From: Halovulum sp039180525
GTDB taxonomy: Bacteria; Pseudomonadota; Alphaproteobacteria; Rhodobacterales; Rhodobacteraceae
Reading direction: 5' to 3'
NCBI GenBank assembly: GCA_039180525.1
Contig: JBCDDF010000005.1
Span: forward strand, 59,114-123,113
Length of the DNA: 64,000 nucleotides
A program made the position numbers and the translations under genes. Below the pieces are notes generated by a model. That model ran no database searches, was not told where the DNA came from, and saw only the letters and a program-made list of their open reading frames with translations. Positions 1 to 8,989 of the stretch are shown piece by piece (position 1 is the stretch's first letter; every line of letters begins with the position of its first letter).

Positions 1-18
1 AACGGTGTTCTCAGCCAT
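1..18 (-). CDS. Start of a leftward gene cut by the window edge
   Basis: Only the first six codons are visible, reading M-A-E-N-T-V on the minus strand. A good purine-rich ribosome binding site (GGAG) lies about 8 bases upstream of the ATG, which is why this is called a real start. The product cannot be recognised. It is divergent from the DUF3500 gene that starts at 175. Confidence 0.45.
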
Positions 19-174
19 AGCTCATCTCCTGATTGTCAAAAGCGGGCGCCTCCAAGGGTGAACGTCCCGCGGGTGCGGCCCTAAGGGATCGGGCGCGGTT
101 TGGCAAGCGTGGGGGTTGGAGTGGGGCGCGGGCGCGCCATATTTCGAAGAGGTGCGGCGAGGAGGATCCCGGCG

Positions 175-1215
175 ATGCAGATCAAAGGCGAGGCGGCGCC
201 ATCGCGGCGCGGTGTGTTGGCGGCGGGGGCGGCTTTGGCGGTTGGTGCGGTGCTGCCCGGCACTGCGCGGGCGCAGGGCGATACCGGGGCGCAGATGCGC
301 GCGCGGGCAGAGACTTTCCTTATGGGGTTGGACGAGGCCGGGCAGGCGGCGGCGCTGTTTGCATTCGACGACCCGCTGCGGCGGCGTTGGAACTACATGA
401 CCGGCTCGCGCGTGTCGCCGGGCTTGCCGCTGGAGGCGATGAGCGCGGAACAGCGCATGGCGGCGATGGATCTGCTGGCCACCGGGCTGAGCGCCGGCGG
501 TATGGCCAAGGCCGAGGCGGTGATGGTGTTGCAGGACGTGCTGCGAGACGAGTTGAACAAGGGCGCGCCGGATCGGAACTCGCTGCGGTTTTCAATGGCC
601 GTTTTCGGTGTGCCGTCGGTGGATGGCCCCTGGACCTGGCGGTTCGAGGGCCATCACCTGACGCTGAGCTACACGCTGGTGGGCGAGGAATTGGTGTCGG
701 TGACGCCATCGTCGTTTTCCTCCGACCCCAACGAGGTACGCTCTGGCCCGCATGACGGGCTGGTGGCGCTGGCCGAGGAAGAGACGCTGGGCCGGCAATT
801 GTTCGGCGACCTGACCGGTGGTGCGCGGCGGGCGGCGCTGTTGCAGGAGACGTCGCCGGGCAATGTTCTGGCGCTACCGGGGCAGGAGGGGCAGTTCCGC
901 GGCGACCGGCTGGGGCTGGCGCTGGGCGACATGAGCAGCGGCCAGGCGGATCTGGCCCGGCGGATGCTGACGGTCTATGCGGTCGATCACCTGCCCGAGC
1001 CGCTGGCAGAGGAACAGCGCGCGCGGGTGTTCGGTGGCGATGCTGCGGCCATCCGGTTTGGCTGGGCGGGCGACCCCGGGCGTGGGTCCGTCTATTATCG
1101 GCTGAGCGGGGAGAGCTTCGTCATCGAGTTTGCGACGCTGCGCAATCAGCCGCTGCATCACCATACGATCCGTCACGATTTCGATCGCAACATGGGCGCG
1201 CATCGGCTGGGCTGA
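175..1215 (+). CDS. DUF3500 family protein with Tat-type signal
   Basis: The 346-residue product resembles DUF3500 proteins, a family of unknown function that is usually exported. The N-terminus has a twin-arginine motif (S-R-R-G-V-L) followed by an Ala/Gly-rich hydrophobic stretch and an A-R-A cleavage-like site near residue 34, so Tat export to the periplasm is inferred. The C-terminal half holds the family-like stretch ending in paired histidines (Q-P-L-H-H-H-T-I-R). The ATG at 175 was preferred to an upstream in-frame start because GGAGGA lies 8 bases before it and because it puts the RR motif near the N-terminus. Function is unknown. Confidence 0.75.
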   Translation: MQIKGEAAPSRRGVLAAGAALAVGAVLPGTARAQGDTGAQMRARAETFLMGLDEAGQAAALFAFDDPLRRRWNYMTGSRVSPGLPLEAMSAEQRMAAMDLLATGLSAGGMAKAEAVMVLQDVLRDELNKGAPDRNSLRFSMAVFGVPSVDGPWTWRFEGHHLTLSYTLVGEELVSVTPSSFSSDPNEVRSGPHDGLVALAEEETLGRQLFGDLTGGARRAALLQETSPGNVLALPGQEGQFRGDRLGLALGDMSSGQADLARRMLTVYAVDHLPEPLAEEQRARVFGGDAAAIRFGWAGDPGRGSVYYRLSGESFVIEFATLRNQPLHHHTIRHDFDRNMGAHRLG

Positions 1216-1386
1216 TACGCGCGCAACGGCCTGGGGAACCGGCCCCGTTTCGGCCTGGGCCGAAACCGCCGGGCTGGCCCGGCCCGTGTCCGCAAGGCGG
1301 ACGCGGGGGCCTTTGCGCCGGTGGCAGATGTTGCGCCGCCGCGGCTGCACAGGCACACTGCCCAAGCCGTTCCAGGGAGTCCGCCC

Positions 1387-2589
1387 ATGCCCGTGATCAC
1401 CGAAATCGAAGATCTGCGCCGTCTGGCCCAGGCTCGCGTGCCGCGCGTGTTCTACGACTATGCCGACAGTGGTTCCTGGACCGAACAGACCTATCGCGAC
1501 AATACCGGCGACTTCGCCCGCGTCCGCCTGCGCCAGCGCGTGGCGGTCAATATGGAGGGTCGCAGCCTGGCCACCACCATGGTCGGTCAACAGCTTGCCA
1601 TGCCGGTGGCACTGGCGCCGGTCGGGCTGCTCGGCATGCAGCACGCCGATGGCGAGATCCTGGCGGCCAAGGCGGCAGAGGCCGCAGGTGTGCCCTTCAC
1701 ACTGTCGACCATGTCGATCTGCTCCATCGAGGATGTCGCGGCCGCGACCAAGAAGCCGTTTTGGTTTCAGCTTTACGTCATGCGCGACCGCGAGTTTGCC
1801 GCCGGGCTGATCGACCGGGCCAAGGCAGCCGGCTGCTCTGCGCTGGTGCTGACGCTGGATCTGCAGCTTTTGGGCCAAAGGCACAAGGATCTGAAGAACG
1901 GGCTTGGCGCGCCGCCGAAGCTGACGTTGGCCAACATGCTCAATATCGCGATGAAACCGCGCTGGTGCCTGGGCATGTCACAGACCCACCGCCGGACATT
2001 CCGCAACATCGTCGGCCACGCCAAAGGCGTGACCGATATGGGATCGCTGTCGGCGTGGACCGCCGAGCAGTTCGACCAAAGCCTGACCTGGGACGATATC
2101 GACTGGATCCGCGACCGCTGGGGCGGAACATTCATCATCAAAGGCATCCTCGACGCGGAGGATGCCCGCATCGCCGCCGACAAGGGTGCCGATGCGATCA
2201 TCGTCTCCAACCATGGCGGTCGGCAATTGGATGGCGCGCTGTCTTCGATCGCGCTGCTGCCGCAGATCGTCGACGCGGTCGGCGACCGAATCGAGGTGCA
2301 CTTGGATGGTGGTATCCGGTCCGGGCAAGACGTGTTGAAGGCGCTGGCCATGGGTGCACGCGGCACCTATCTGGGCCGCGCCTATGTCTATGGCCTGGGT
2401 GCGATGGGGCAGGCCGGCGTCACCGCCGCGCTGGACACAGTGCGCAAGGAACTGGACATGACCCTGGGCCTGTGCGGCCGAACCGATGTGCACGATCTGA
2501 ATTTCGAGAACCTGATCTTCGAACACCAGATCCCGCAGCCGTTCGGCCCTGCATCCTGGGATCACGGGCGCAAGATGGCCGCGGAATAG
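1387..2589 (+). CDS. lldD: FMN-dependent alpha-hydroxy-acid dehydrogenase, probably L-lactate dehydrogenase
   Basis: This 400-residue flavoprotein of the glycolate oxidase/lactate dehydrogenase family would oxidise L-lactate to pyruvate and pass electrons to the respiratory chain. It shows the family active-site block S-N-H-G-G-R-Q-L-D (catalytic His and Arg) at about residues 277-285. The FMN phosphate-binding stretch G-G-I-R-S-G-Q-D-V follows, then the typical A-L-G/A-M-G-A region. The N-terminal F-Y-D-Y-A-D-S-G-S motif is also present. The ATG at 1387 starts at the conserved N-terminus; earlier in-frame codons add only low-complexity sequence. Length is usual. Related activities (mandelate, glycolate) cannot be excluded from sequence alone. 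Confidence 0.88.
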   Translation: MPVITEIEDLRRLAQARVPRVFYDYADSGSWTEQTYRDNTGDFARVRLRQRVAVNMEGRSLATTMVGQQLAMPVALAPVGLLGMQHADGEILAAKAAEAAGVPFTLSTMSICSIEDVAAATKKPFWFQLYVMRDREFAAGLIDRAKAAGCSALVLTLDLQLLGQRHKDLKNGLGAPPKLTLANMLNIAMKPRWCLGMSQTHRRTFRNIVGHAKGVTDMGSLSAWTAEQFDQSLTWDDIDWIRDRWGGTFIIKGILDAEDARIAADKGADAIIVSNHGGRQLDGALSSIALLPQIVDAVGDRIEVHLDGGIRSGQDVLKALAMGARGTYLGRAYVYGLGAMGQAGVTAALDTVRKELDMTLGLCGRTDVHDLNFENLIFEHQIPQPFGPASWDHGRKMAAE

Positions 2590-2656
2590 CCGCGGCGCCG
2601 ACCGGTGCGGTCCGCCGCCGCCCGCCGGGCTTGACCGAGAGCACCGGGCAGGCATC

Positions 2657-2671
2657 CCGGGCTCGACCCGG
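2657..2671. repeat. Degenerate GC-rich intergenic palindrome
   Basis: CCGGG-CTCGA-CCCGG lies in the gap between the convergent lldD and lipA genes. It resembles the stronger palindromes at 45705, 48941 and 63045 but its arms are only five bases. It looks like a worn member of the same intergenic family. Confidence 0.4.
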
Positions 2672-2707
2672 CCCGCAGGCCGGTCGCTGTCGGTGTCAGC
2701 CGAGCCC

Positions 2708-3667
2708 CTACACCTGGCCCAGTTTCTTCAACCGCGCCGTGCGCAACTGGGCAAAATCATCACCGGCATGATAGCTTGACCGGGTCAGCGGCGTTGCGGA
2801 AACCATCAGAAAGCCCTTGCCATAGGCGGCCTTTTCGTAGGCTTTGAATTCTTCAGGCGTCACGAACCGTGCCACAGCATGGTGCTTGGGCGTGGGCTGA
2901 AGATATTGGCCGATGGTCAGGAAATCGACATCCGCGGCGCGCATGTCGTCCATCACCTGATGCACCGCCTGGCGATCCTCGCCCAAGCCCGCCATCAGGC
3001 CCGATTTGGTGAACATCGCGGGATCCAGTTCCTTCACGCGCTGCAACAGCCGCAACGAATGGAAATAGCGCGCGCCGGGCCGCACCTCCGGATACAGGCC
3101 CGGCACGGTCTCCAGATTGTGGTTGAACACATCCGGCCGCGCGGCGACCACGGTTTCCAGCGCGCTGTCGTCGCATCGCAGGAAATCGGGCGTCAGGATC
3201 TCGATGGTCGTATCGGGGCACTTGCGCCGCACCGCGCGGATCGTCTGCGCGAAATGCCCCGCGCCACCGTCGGCGATGTCGTCCCGGTCGACCGAGGTTA
3301 TGACCACGTGCGACAGCCCCAGCTTATGCACCGCCGCAGCGACACGGGCCGGTTCGAACACATCAAGCGCCTCGGGCGGCTTGCCGGTGGCGATGTTGCA
3401 GAACGTACAGGCGCGGGTGCAGACCTGGCCCATGATCATCATGGTCGCGTGGCCCTGCGCCCAGCATTCGCCGACATTGGGGCAGCCGGCCTCTTCGCAG
3501 ACCGTGACCAACCGGTTTTCGCGCATGATCTTGGCGGTTTCGCGATAGCCCTGGCTGGTGGGCGCCTTGACGCGAATCCAGTCGGGTTTGCGCAGAACCG
3601 GCGCGTCGGGCCGCTTTTGCTTTTCCGGATGGCGCTGCGCGCGGTCAGTAATGTCGCGGTCGTTCAT
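2708..3667 (-). CDS. lipA: Lipoyl synthase
   Basis: This 319-residue radical-SAM enzyme inserts two sulfurs into octanoyl groups on lipoyl domains to make the lipoate cofactor of 2-oxoacid dehydrogenases. Both iron-sulfur sites are visible: the auxiliary cluster motif C-x4-C-x5-C (C-E-E-A-G-C-P-N-V-G-E-C) and the radical-SAM motif C-T-R-A-C-T-F-C. The start chosen (M-N-D-R-D) has AGGAGCG-like purines upstream. A longer in-frame extension to 3925 is unlike the family and was rejected. The lpd gene for the lipoamide dehydrogenase lies about 2 kb away, consistent with a shared cofactor theme. Confidence 0.95.
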   Translation of the reverse strand: MNDRDITDRAQRHPEKQKRPDAPVLRKPDWIRVKAPTSQGYRETAKIMRENRLVTVCEEAGCPNVGECWAQGHATMMIMGQVCTRACTFCNIATGKPPEALDVFEPARVAAAVHKLGLSHVVITSVDRDDIADGGAGHFAQTIRAVRRKCPDTTIEILTPDFLRCDDSALETVVAARPDVFNHNLETVPGLYPEVRPGARYFHSLRLLQRVKELDPAMFTKSGLMAGLGEDRQAVHQVMDDMRAADVDFLTIGQYLQPTPKHHAVARFVTPEEFKAYEKAAYGKGFLMVSATPLTRSSYHAGDDFAQLRTARLKKLGQV

Positions 3668-3778
3668 CGAACGCTCCTTCAGGCTTGGCCTAAATCTAGG
3701 CTTGGCAGCGCGGATTGTCAGGGGGTAATCCGCCACCGGCCTTGCAGGCGCCGCGCCTTTGCACAATAAGGCGAAATC

Positions 3779-4477
3779 ATGGCAGTCTCGACCCCTCCCG
3801 GCGCTTTTTCGGGCGCTCAGATCTTTCGCGCGGCGCTGAACCTTTGGCTTGGCAACCTGTTCGTGCTGACGGCGATTTCGTTCCTGTTCGGGCTGTTCCT
3901 TCTGACGGTTTCGTCGGTGCTGCAACTCGGGCTCGGCGTGTCTGGCCTGGCGCTGGAGTTCATGCTGGGCCCGATCGGTTCGGGCCTATTGGTTCTTGTG
4001 GCGGCGGACCTGCTGGCGGAGGAACCGATCGATCCGGCTGCGCTGTCGCGCCGGATCACCGCGGTGATCGGGCCGCTGATCATCCTGTCCATCGTGGGTA
4101 CGTTGCTGACCGCGATGGGCTTTTTCCTGCTGGTTTTGCCAGGGCTTTATGTCGCCGCGGTGTTACTGCCGCTGGTGCCGGTGATCCTGATGGAACACCA
4201 GGGCTGGCAGTCGTTGGGGCATACCTGGCAGATGGCGCAACCCCATGCATGGCCGCTGGTGGGAGTGCTGCTGCGGCTGCTGGCGGTGGGCATCGTGCTT
4301 TTGGTGCCGATACTGCTGATCGTATCCCTGGACGGGTTCGAGAACCTGCAGATCCTGTCCGCCGGGCTGACCCTGGCCGGGTCCGCGCTGCTAAGCGGGC
4401 TCGCCGCGTCGGTTTCGGTCCTGACCTATTACGGTCTGCGAGGCGGCGACGACAATGTGTCCGAGGTTTTCGAGTGA
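3779..4477 (+). CDS. Multi-pass membrane protein of unknown function
   Basis: The 232-residue protein has about six hydrophobic segments (roughly residues 24-50, 58-75, 95-115, 115-140, 157-182 and 190-220), separated by short charged loops. It is therefore an inner-membrane protein. I do not recognise a catalytic motif. It is divergent from lipA, with a gap of about 110 bases, and is followed by a strong terminator at 4568. The size and topology are reminiscent of YciC-like or other small integral membrane families, but this is only a resemblance. Confidence 0.7.
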   Translation: MAVSTPPGAFSGAQIFRAALNLWLGNLFVLTAISFLFGLFLLTVSSVLQLGLGVSGLALEFMLGPIGSGLLVLVAADLLAEEPIDPAALSRRITAVIGPLIILSIVGTLLTAMGFFLLVLPGLYVAAVLLPLVPVILMEHQGWQSLGHTWQMAQPHAWPLVGVLLRLLAVGIVLLVPILLIVSLDGFENLQILSAGLTLAGSALLSGLAASVSVLTYYGLRGGDDNVSEVFE

Positions 4478-4567
4478 CCACCCGATGGCGGGCCGCCGCC
4501 GTTTTGGTTTAACCTGGGATTCAAACTCTCGCAGCTAGAGTTGCGATATTCTTTCCTCAAGACTTGC

Positions 4568-4595
4568 AGGCGCCCCAACCGGGCGCCTCTTTTTT
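4568..4595 (+). terminator. Rho-independent terminator
   Basis: The perfect 8-bp stem AGGCGCCC / GGGCGCCT with a five-base loop is followed by a run of six Ts. It lies 90 bases after the membrane protein gene that ends at 4477 and should terminate that transcript. Confidence 0.85.
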
Positions 4596-4645
4596 GGTCG
4601 GGCGGTTTGAGGAAGCGTTAACCTTGTGAGCCCAGTGTCGAGGCC

Positions 4646-5578
4646 ATGGAATGCGAGGTTGTCTGGGATGGGTTCGACGCGGCGCAGTGGGACCGTGTTT
4701 TCGCCCAGGTACCGCGCAGCACGCTGTTGCAGGCGCGCGGCTATGCCGATGCGGTCTGCCCGGGGCTGGGTCAGCACGCGCGGCGCGGGTTGGTGCGCAT
4801 CGGCGCGGATCTGGCCGGGCTGGTGCAGGTGCAGGAGGCCTCCGCCATTGGTGGCGCACTGCATGCGGTGATCCTGGATCGTGGCCCGCTTTGGCTGCCG
4901 GGTTTCGGCACCGCGGCGCATGTCGCGGCCTTCTTCCGGAGGTTTTCTCAGGAGTTTCCCACCCGGCCGGGCCGGCGGCGGCGTATTTTGCCAGAGGCGC
5001 CGGGGCCGATCGACGCGCCCGGCCTCAGACCGGTGACCAACCGGCCACCCTATCAGACCATGTGGGTCGATCTGACCCCGGATCCGGACGTTCTGCGCCG
5101 CCGTCTGCGCCCGAAGTGGCGCAACATGCTGTCGCGCGCGGAACGGGAGGGCGTGACCGTCCGCTGGGATTGGACCGGTCGCAGCCTGGGGGCGATGCTC
5201 AGTCAATACGCCGCCGACCAGCAGGCAAAATCCTATTCCGGCCCGGCGCCGGAAACCGTGGCGGCGATCGCGCGTCGCCTGGCGCCCGCCGGTGCCGTGG
5301 GTATCGGCGTGGCGGTCCATGGCGACGCGGCCGTGGCCGGGATGCTGGTTTTCCTGCATGGGCGCGCCGCAACCTATCAAGTGGGTTGGGTCGATCCCGC
5401 CGGCCGCGCGGTCGGCGCGAACAATCTGCTTTTGTGGTCCGCAATGGCGGAGTTGAAATCCCGCGGGATTCGCGATTTCGACCTGGGCGGTGTCAATGAC
5501 GCGGACGCGGCAGGCGTCAAACGTTTTAAGGAGGGTATCGGCGGGCGCCTGGTGACGCTCGCCGGTCAGTTTCGCTGA
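4646..5578 (+). CDS. FemAB/GNAT-fold aminoacyl- or acyl-transferase family protein
   Basis: The 310-residue protein looks like the FemAB-like or BioF2-like acetyltransferase group, which transfers amino acids or acyl groups to peptidoglycan or lipid precursors. The supporting features are the R-P-K-W-R-N-M-L-S-R-A-E-R-E-G block near residue 160 and the C-terminal GNAT-like part (A-N-N-L-L-L-W-S-A-M, then F-D-L-G-G-V-N and G-V-K-R-F-K-E-G-I-G). These are typical of the family; the substrate is unknown. It is a single gene after the 4568 terminator and is convergent with lpd. Confidence 0.75.
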   Translation: MECEVVWDGFDAAQWDRVFAQVPRSTLLQARGYADAVCPGLGQHARRGLVRIGADLAGLVQVQEASAIGGALHAVILDRGPLWLPGFGTAAHVAAFFRRFSQEFPTRPGRRRRILPEAPGPIDAPGLRPVTNRPPYQTMWVDLTPDPDVLRRRLRPKWRNMLSRAEREGVTVRWDWTGRSLGAMLSQYAADQQAKSYSGPAPETVAAIARRLAPAGAVGIGVAVHGDAAVAGMLVFLHGRAATYQVGWVDPAGRAVGANNLLLWSAMAELKSRGIRDFDLGGVNDADAAGVKRFKEGIGGRLVTLAGQFR

Positions 5579-5599
5579 CGCCCGGATCGCCGGCTGCGC

Positions 5600-6991
5600 T
5601 TAGAAGTGGATCGCCCGCCCATAGGCGTCCAGTACGCTTTCATGCATCATCTCGCTGAGCGTGGGATGCGGGAAGACGGTCGCCATCAGATCCTCTTCCG
5701 TGGTCTCCAGCGTGCGGCCGACGACATAACCCTGAATCAGTTCGGTGACCTCTGCGCCGATCATGTGCGCGCCCAACAGCTCCCCGGTTTTGGCGTCGAA
5801 CACGGTCTTGACCATGCCCTCGGGTTCGCCCAGCGCGATCGCCTTGCCGTTGCCGATGAAGGGGAAGTGGCCGACCTTGATGTCGTAGCCCAATTCCTTG
5901 GCCTTTGCTTCGGAATAGCCAACGCTGGCGACTTGCGGGTGGCAATAGGTGCAGCCCGCAATCGCCTCGGGTTTGATCGGGTGGACATCATTCTTGCCGG
6001 CGATCAGTTCTGCCACCATCACGCCCTCATGGCTGGCTTTGTGCGCCAGCCAGGGCGCGCCGGCGATATCGCCGATGGCATACAATCCCTCGACGCCGGT
6101 GCGGCAGTATTCATCGGTGACGACATGGGTCTTTTCGACCTTCACGCCCAGCGCTTCCAGCCCCAGGCCTTCGGTATTGCCCACAATGCCCACGGCAGAG
6201 ATCACCGTGTCGAAACCCATCTTCTGGGTCTTGCCGCCGGTTTCGATCTCGGCCACGACCTCGTTCGCCTTTCGGTCCAGCGACTTCACCATCGCCTTTT
6301 CCAGGATCTTCATCCCCTGTTTGGTGAACTGTTTCTTGGCAAAGCCGGAGATCTCGGCGTCTTCGACGGGCAGGATCCTATCCATGACCTCAACCACCGT
6401 CGTCTCCGCACCCAGGGTGTTGTAGAAACTCGCGAATTCGATGCCGATCGCCCCGGATCCGACGACCAGCAGCTTCTTGGGCATATGCGGCGGCTGCAGC
6501 GCGTGTTTGTAGGTCCAGACGCGCTTGCCGTCGGCCTCCAACCCCGGCAACTCGCGAGCCCGGGCGCCGGTGGCCAGGATGATGCTGCCGGCGGACAGAT
6601 CTTCGCTGCCTTTGTCGGTCTTGACGCTGACCTTGCCCTTGCCGGTGATCGTCGCCTCGCCCATCAGCGTGGTGACCTTGTTATTTTTCAGCAGGTGGCC
6701 GACCCCGCTGGACAGCTGTTTCGCTACCCCGCGCGAGCGTTTGACCACCGCGTCGATGTCGTAGTCGATGCCCTCGGCCTTCAGGCCGAATTCCTTGGCC
6801 CGGTGCATCAGGTGGAACACTTCCGAGGAGCGCAGCATCGCCTTGGTCGGAATGCACCCCCAGTTGAGGCAGATACCGCCCAGGTGTTCGCGTTCGACCA
6901 CCGCCGCTTTCAGCCCAAGTTGCGCTGCCCGGATCGCCGCGACATAGCCGCCCGGTCCGGCGCCGATCACCACGACATCATAGCTTGCCAT
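5600..6991 (-). CDS. lpd: Dihydrolipoyl dehydrogenase (E3)
   Basis: This 463-residue FAD disulfide oxidoreductase reoxidises dihydrolipoamide in the pyruvate and 2-oxoglutarate dehydrogenase complexes, making NADH. It has the N-terminal FAD-binding G-A-G-P-G-G-Y, the redox-active disulfide C-L-N-W-G-C-I-P-T-K, the NAD-binding G-S-G-A-I-G-I-E, the A-I-G-D second FAD motif, and the C-terminal H-P-H-P-T-L-S-E catalytic His-Glu. Length is normal. Its ATG overlaps the stop of the upstream DUF924 gene (TGATG), so the two are translationally coupled. Confidence 0.95.
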   Translation of the reverse strand: MASYDVVVIGAGPGGYVAAIRAAQLGLKAAVVEREHLGGICLNWGCIPTKAMLRSSEVFHLMHRAKEFGLKAEGIDYDIDAVVKRSRGVAKQLSSGVGHLLKNNKVTTLMGEATITGKGKVSVKTDKGSEDLSAGSIILATGARARELPGLEADGKRVWTYKHALQPPHMPKKLLVVGSGAIGIEFASFYNTLGAETTVVEVMDRILPVEDAEISGFAKKQFTKQGMKILEKAMVKSLDRKANEVVAEIETGGKTQKMGFDTVISAVGIVGNTEGLGLEALGVKVEKTHVVTDEYCRTGVEGLYAIGDIAGAPWLAHKASHEGVMVAELIAGKNDVHPIKPEAIAGCTYCHPQVASVGYSEAKAKELGYDIKVGHFPFIGNGKAIALGEPEGMVKTVFDAKTGELLGAHMIGAEVTELIQGYVVGRTLETTEEDLMATVFPHPTLSEMMHESVLDAYGRAIHF

Positions 6992-7644
6992 CAGGTCTGT
7001 CCCCCAGGTCTGTAATCGCCCCTTAGTATCTGATCCCAGGGCACCGTGCCACCGGCATCGGCGTCAGGGCGGGGCTGCGCCGCACGCATGGCCGCGGTGA
7101 TGGCGCCATAGCCCCCGGCAGCCAGAAAACGCGCCTCATCCGGCGTGGTGTCGCGCCCCAGGGCTGCGTTGCGGAACGGAAATCGGCCGAAACGGGCGAT
7201 ACAGGCGCGGTGGGCGCGGGCGTGCAGGTCGGTATCGCCTGACAGTCGTTCCTGGCACAGATGCACGCCGCGGTCCTGGTCGGCCAGGTTTTCGGAATGC
7301 TGAAACGGCATGTAAAAGAACTGACGCTCGGGCGTGGGCGTCTCCAGATCCCAACCGGCGGCGATGGCCCGGTCGGCGACCGAGCGCGCCAATTCGTCGG
7401 TCGCGAATGCGGTGGCCATGTCGCGATGCATGTTGCGCGGAAACTGATCCAGCAAGATCACGGACCCGAGCGCCGCCTGTGCCGAGCCATCCCAAGGCGC
7501 GGCCCCGGTGTCGCGGGCGCTTTCCCAGCAAGGCAGAAAGCGGCCGCGGATTGCGTCGTCCAAACGCGCGGAGCTTTTGTACCAGCCCTTGGGTCCCACC
7601 TCATCGACCCAAAATGCGATTACGGACTGCGCGGTTTCGGTCAT
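6991..7644 (-). CDS. DUF924 family protein
   Basis: The 217-residue product matches the DUF924 family, a helical family of unknown function. Typical sequences seen are F-W-V-D-E-V-G-P-K-G-W-Y near the start, then L-D-Q-F-P-R-N-M-H-R, and F-Y-M-P-F-Q-H-S-E, followed by H-R-A-C-I-A-R-F-G-R-F-P-F-R-N near the C-terminus. Two adjacent ATGs (7647 and 7644) are possible; the second was preferred on spacing from a G-rich ribosome site. It precedes lpd with a stop/start overlap. No role can be assigned. Confidence 0.82.
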   Translation of the reverse strand: MTETAQSVIAFWVDEVGPKGWYKSSARLDDAIRGRFLPCWESARDTGAAPWDGSAQAALGSVILLDQFPRNMHRDMATAFATDELARSVADRAIAAGWDLETPTPERQFFYMPFQHSENLADQDRGVHLCQERLSGDTDLHARAHRACIARFGRFPFRNAALGRDTTPDEARFLAAGGYGAITAAMRAAQPRPDADAGGTVPWDQILRGDYRPGGQT

Positions 7645-7689
7645 CATGACCCCCTTGGGTGTTCGTTTACGACGTGCGGGAAACATAGC

Positions 7690-8989
7690 GAGCCGGGCTC
7701 GGGGTAAAAACAGTGTTCGGCCGAAGGTCGAGCCCTCGGGTGTGGAACGCCGCCGCCCGGGTGCATGTGGTGGCCGGCGGACGCGTTGGATTTGCGCGCG
7801 CTAGCCCGTCCGGCTCGCGATCGCATGTCAGACAGCGCGGCGACGACGTCCGACGGTAAACCGGATCCGGGCCGTTTGCGCGGCTGCGATGTCAGGATTG
7901 CGCGATTTTAACCGGCGCTTCGGTTCGTTGTGCAGAGCCGAGCGTGTCTGACACCCATGACACCGGACAACGGCGTCGGGCGCTTTGGGTGGGGTTGTCG
8001 CTCCGTCACGACTTGCCGAGCGCGACCCGCTGTTCAGATTTTCCATCTGCAATCGTCGTGTCTGGCTTGGCATGCCGATCTGCGCATGATTACCGAGCGG
8101 AGGTTCTGGCCCGGCGAGTGGCACAGCGCGTGATCCATCGAGGTTTTTGCGCGTGGCGTACACGCCGGTTTGGACTACCGAAGACCAGATCGGCGCTTTT
8201 CGGCGTATTGGCCCCTGGCGGGATAGCCGTCCGGTGCCAAGCCTGGTTTTACCGGCGCGTGTTTTCGGCACGGCTTCGGGCTATGGCTGCGGGCTCTGAT
8301 CGCGTTCGGATGGCAGGCTCAGGCGCAGCCATTCGGTATCGGACATCCCCCCTGCTTGCGGCCGCGCCGATACGGCCTGACGCGCTTGCGCAGTGCGACT
8401 GCGTGAGGCTCGGGTTCAATACTCTGCCGTGCGGCTAACGGAATACTCCAAAATTTGAAAAGCCTGGCGCGCGCGAAGTGACTTGCCTTTCAAACGCGCC
8501 AATGCGCTGTGCCGGAATGGCGTGAGTATGCTTATGGGTCTATGCGGTCTCTGCGTGGCGCGCAATCGTCGGGCGGTGATGCAGCGGCCAAACCTGCGGC
8601 CATGCGCGCCCTCACCACGGCCTATCTCGAAACAACGGCTTAGGGGTCATCGGTTTCGGCCGTCGGACTGCATCAGGCCTGTGGCGATACGGATTTGCAT
8701 TGAAATCGCGGCGAAACACTGGTTCAGCGTCAAAGCGTCAAAGCGTCAAAGCGTCAAAGCGTCAAAGCGTCAAAGCGTCAAAGCGTCAAAGCGTCAAAGC
8801 GTCAAAGCGTCAAAGCGTCAAAGCGTCAAAGCGTCGAGCCACATTGGAAGCAGCCATTCGATTGGACACAGCAGCGGCGGGTGCCCGCCCGGAAACGGTG
8901 CTGCCGGCGTGCGCGTTCGACCGCACCGGTCGCGGATCGATTTGCGGAGTGGCGCCCTCTCTCTGCGATCACCGTCCCGGGCGGGTCGC
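7690..8989. other. Gene-poor stretch between DUF924 and flgD
   Basis: No reading frame here on either strand looks like a protein family, has a convincing ribosome site, or shows the strong GC3 pattern of the neighbouring genes. By eye the base composition is somewhat less GC-rich than the flanks. The only clear structure is the octamer array at 8726. No tRNA-like or rRNA-like sequence was seen. It may be a decayed region, a long regulatory gap or an unrecognised RNA locus. Confidence 0.6.
8726..8835. repeat. Perfect 8-bp tandem repeat array (about 13.75 copies)
   Basis: The unit AGCGTCAA repeats without any mismatch for 110 bases. Because 8 is not a multiple of 3, each frame reads an eight-residue peptide repeat, which keeps spurious frames open. 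It sits in a gene-poor region about 160 bases beyond the flgD stop codon. On the minus strand the unit reads TTGACGCT, so it presents a TTGAC motif every 8 bases. Perfect identity suggests recent expansion by slippage and probable length variation between isolates. Confidence 0.95.

Noticed and set aside
3668..3925. N-terminal extension of lipoyl synthase by 86 residues
   Set aside because: It is basic low-complexity sequence unlike LipA proteins and overlaps the divergent promoter region of the membrane protein gene.
8726..8835. CRISPR array
   Set aside because: The unit is only 8 bases with no spacers; CRISPR repeats are longer and separated by unique spacers. No cas genes are present.
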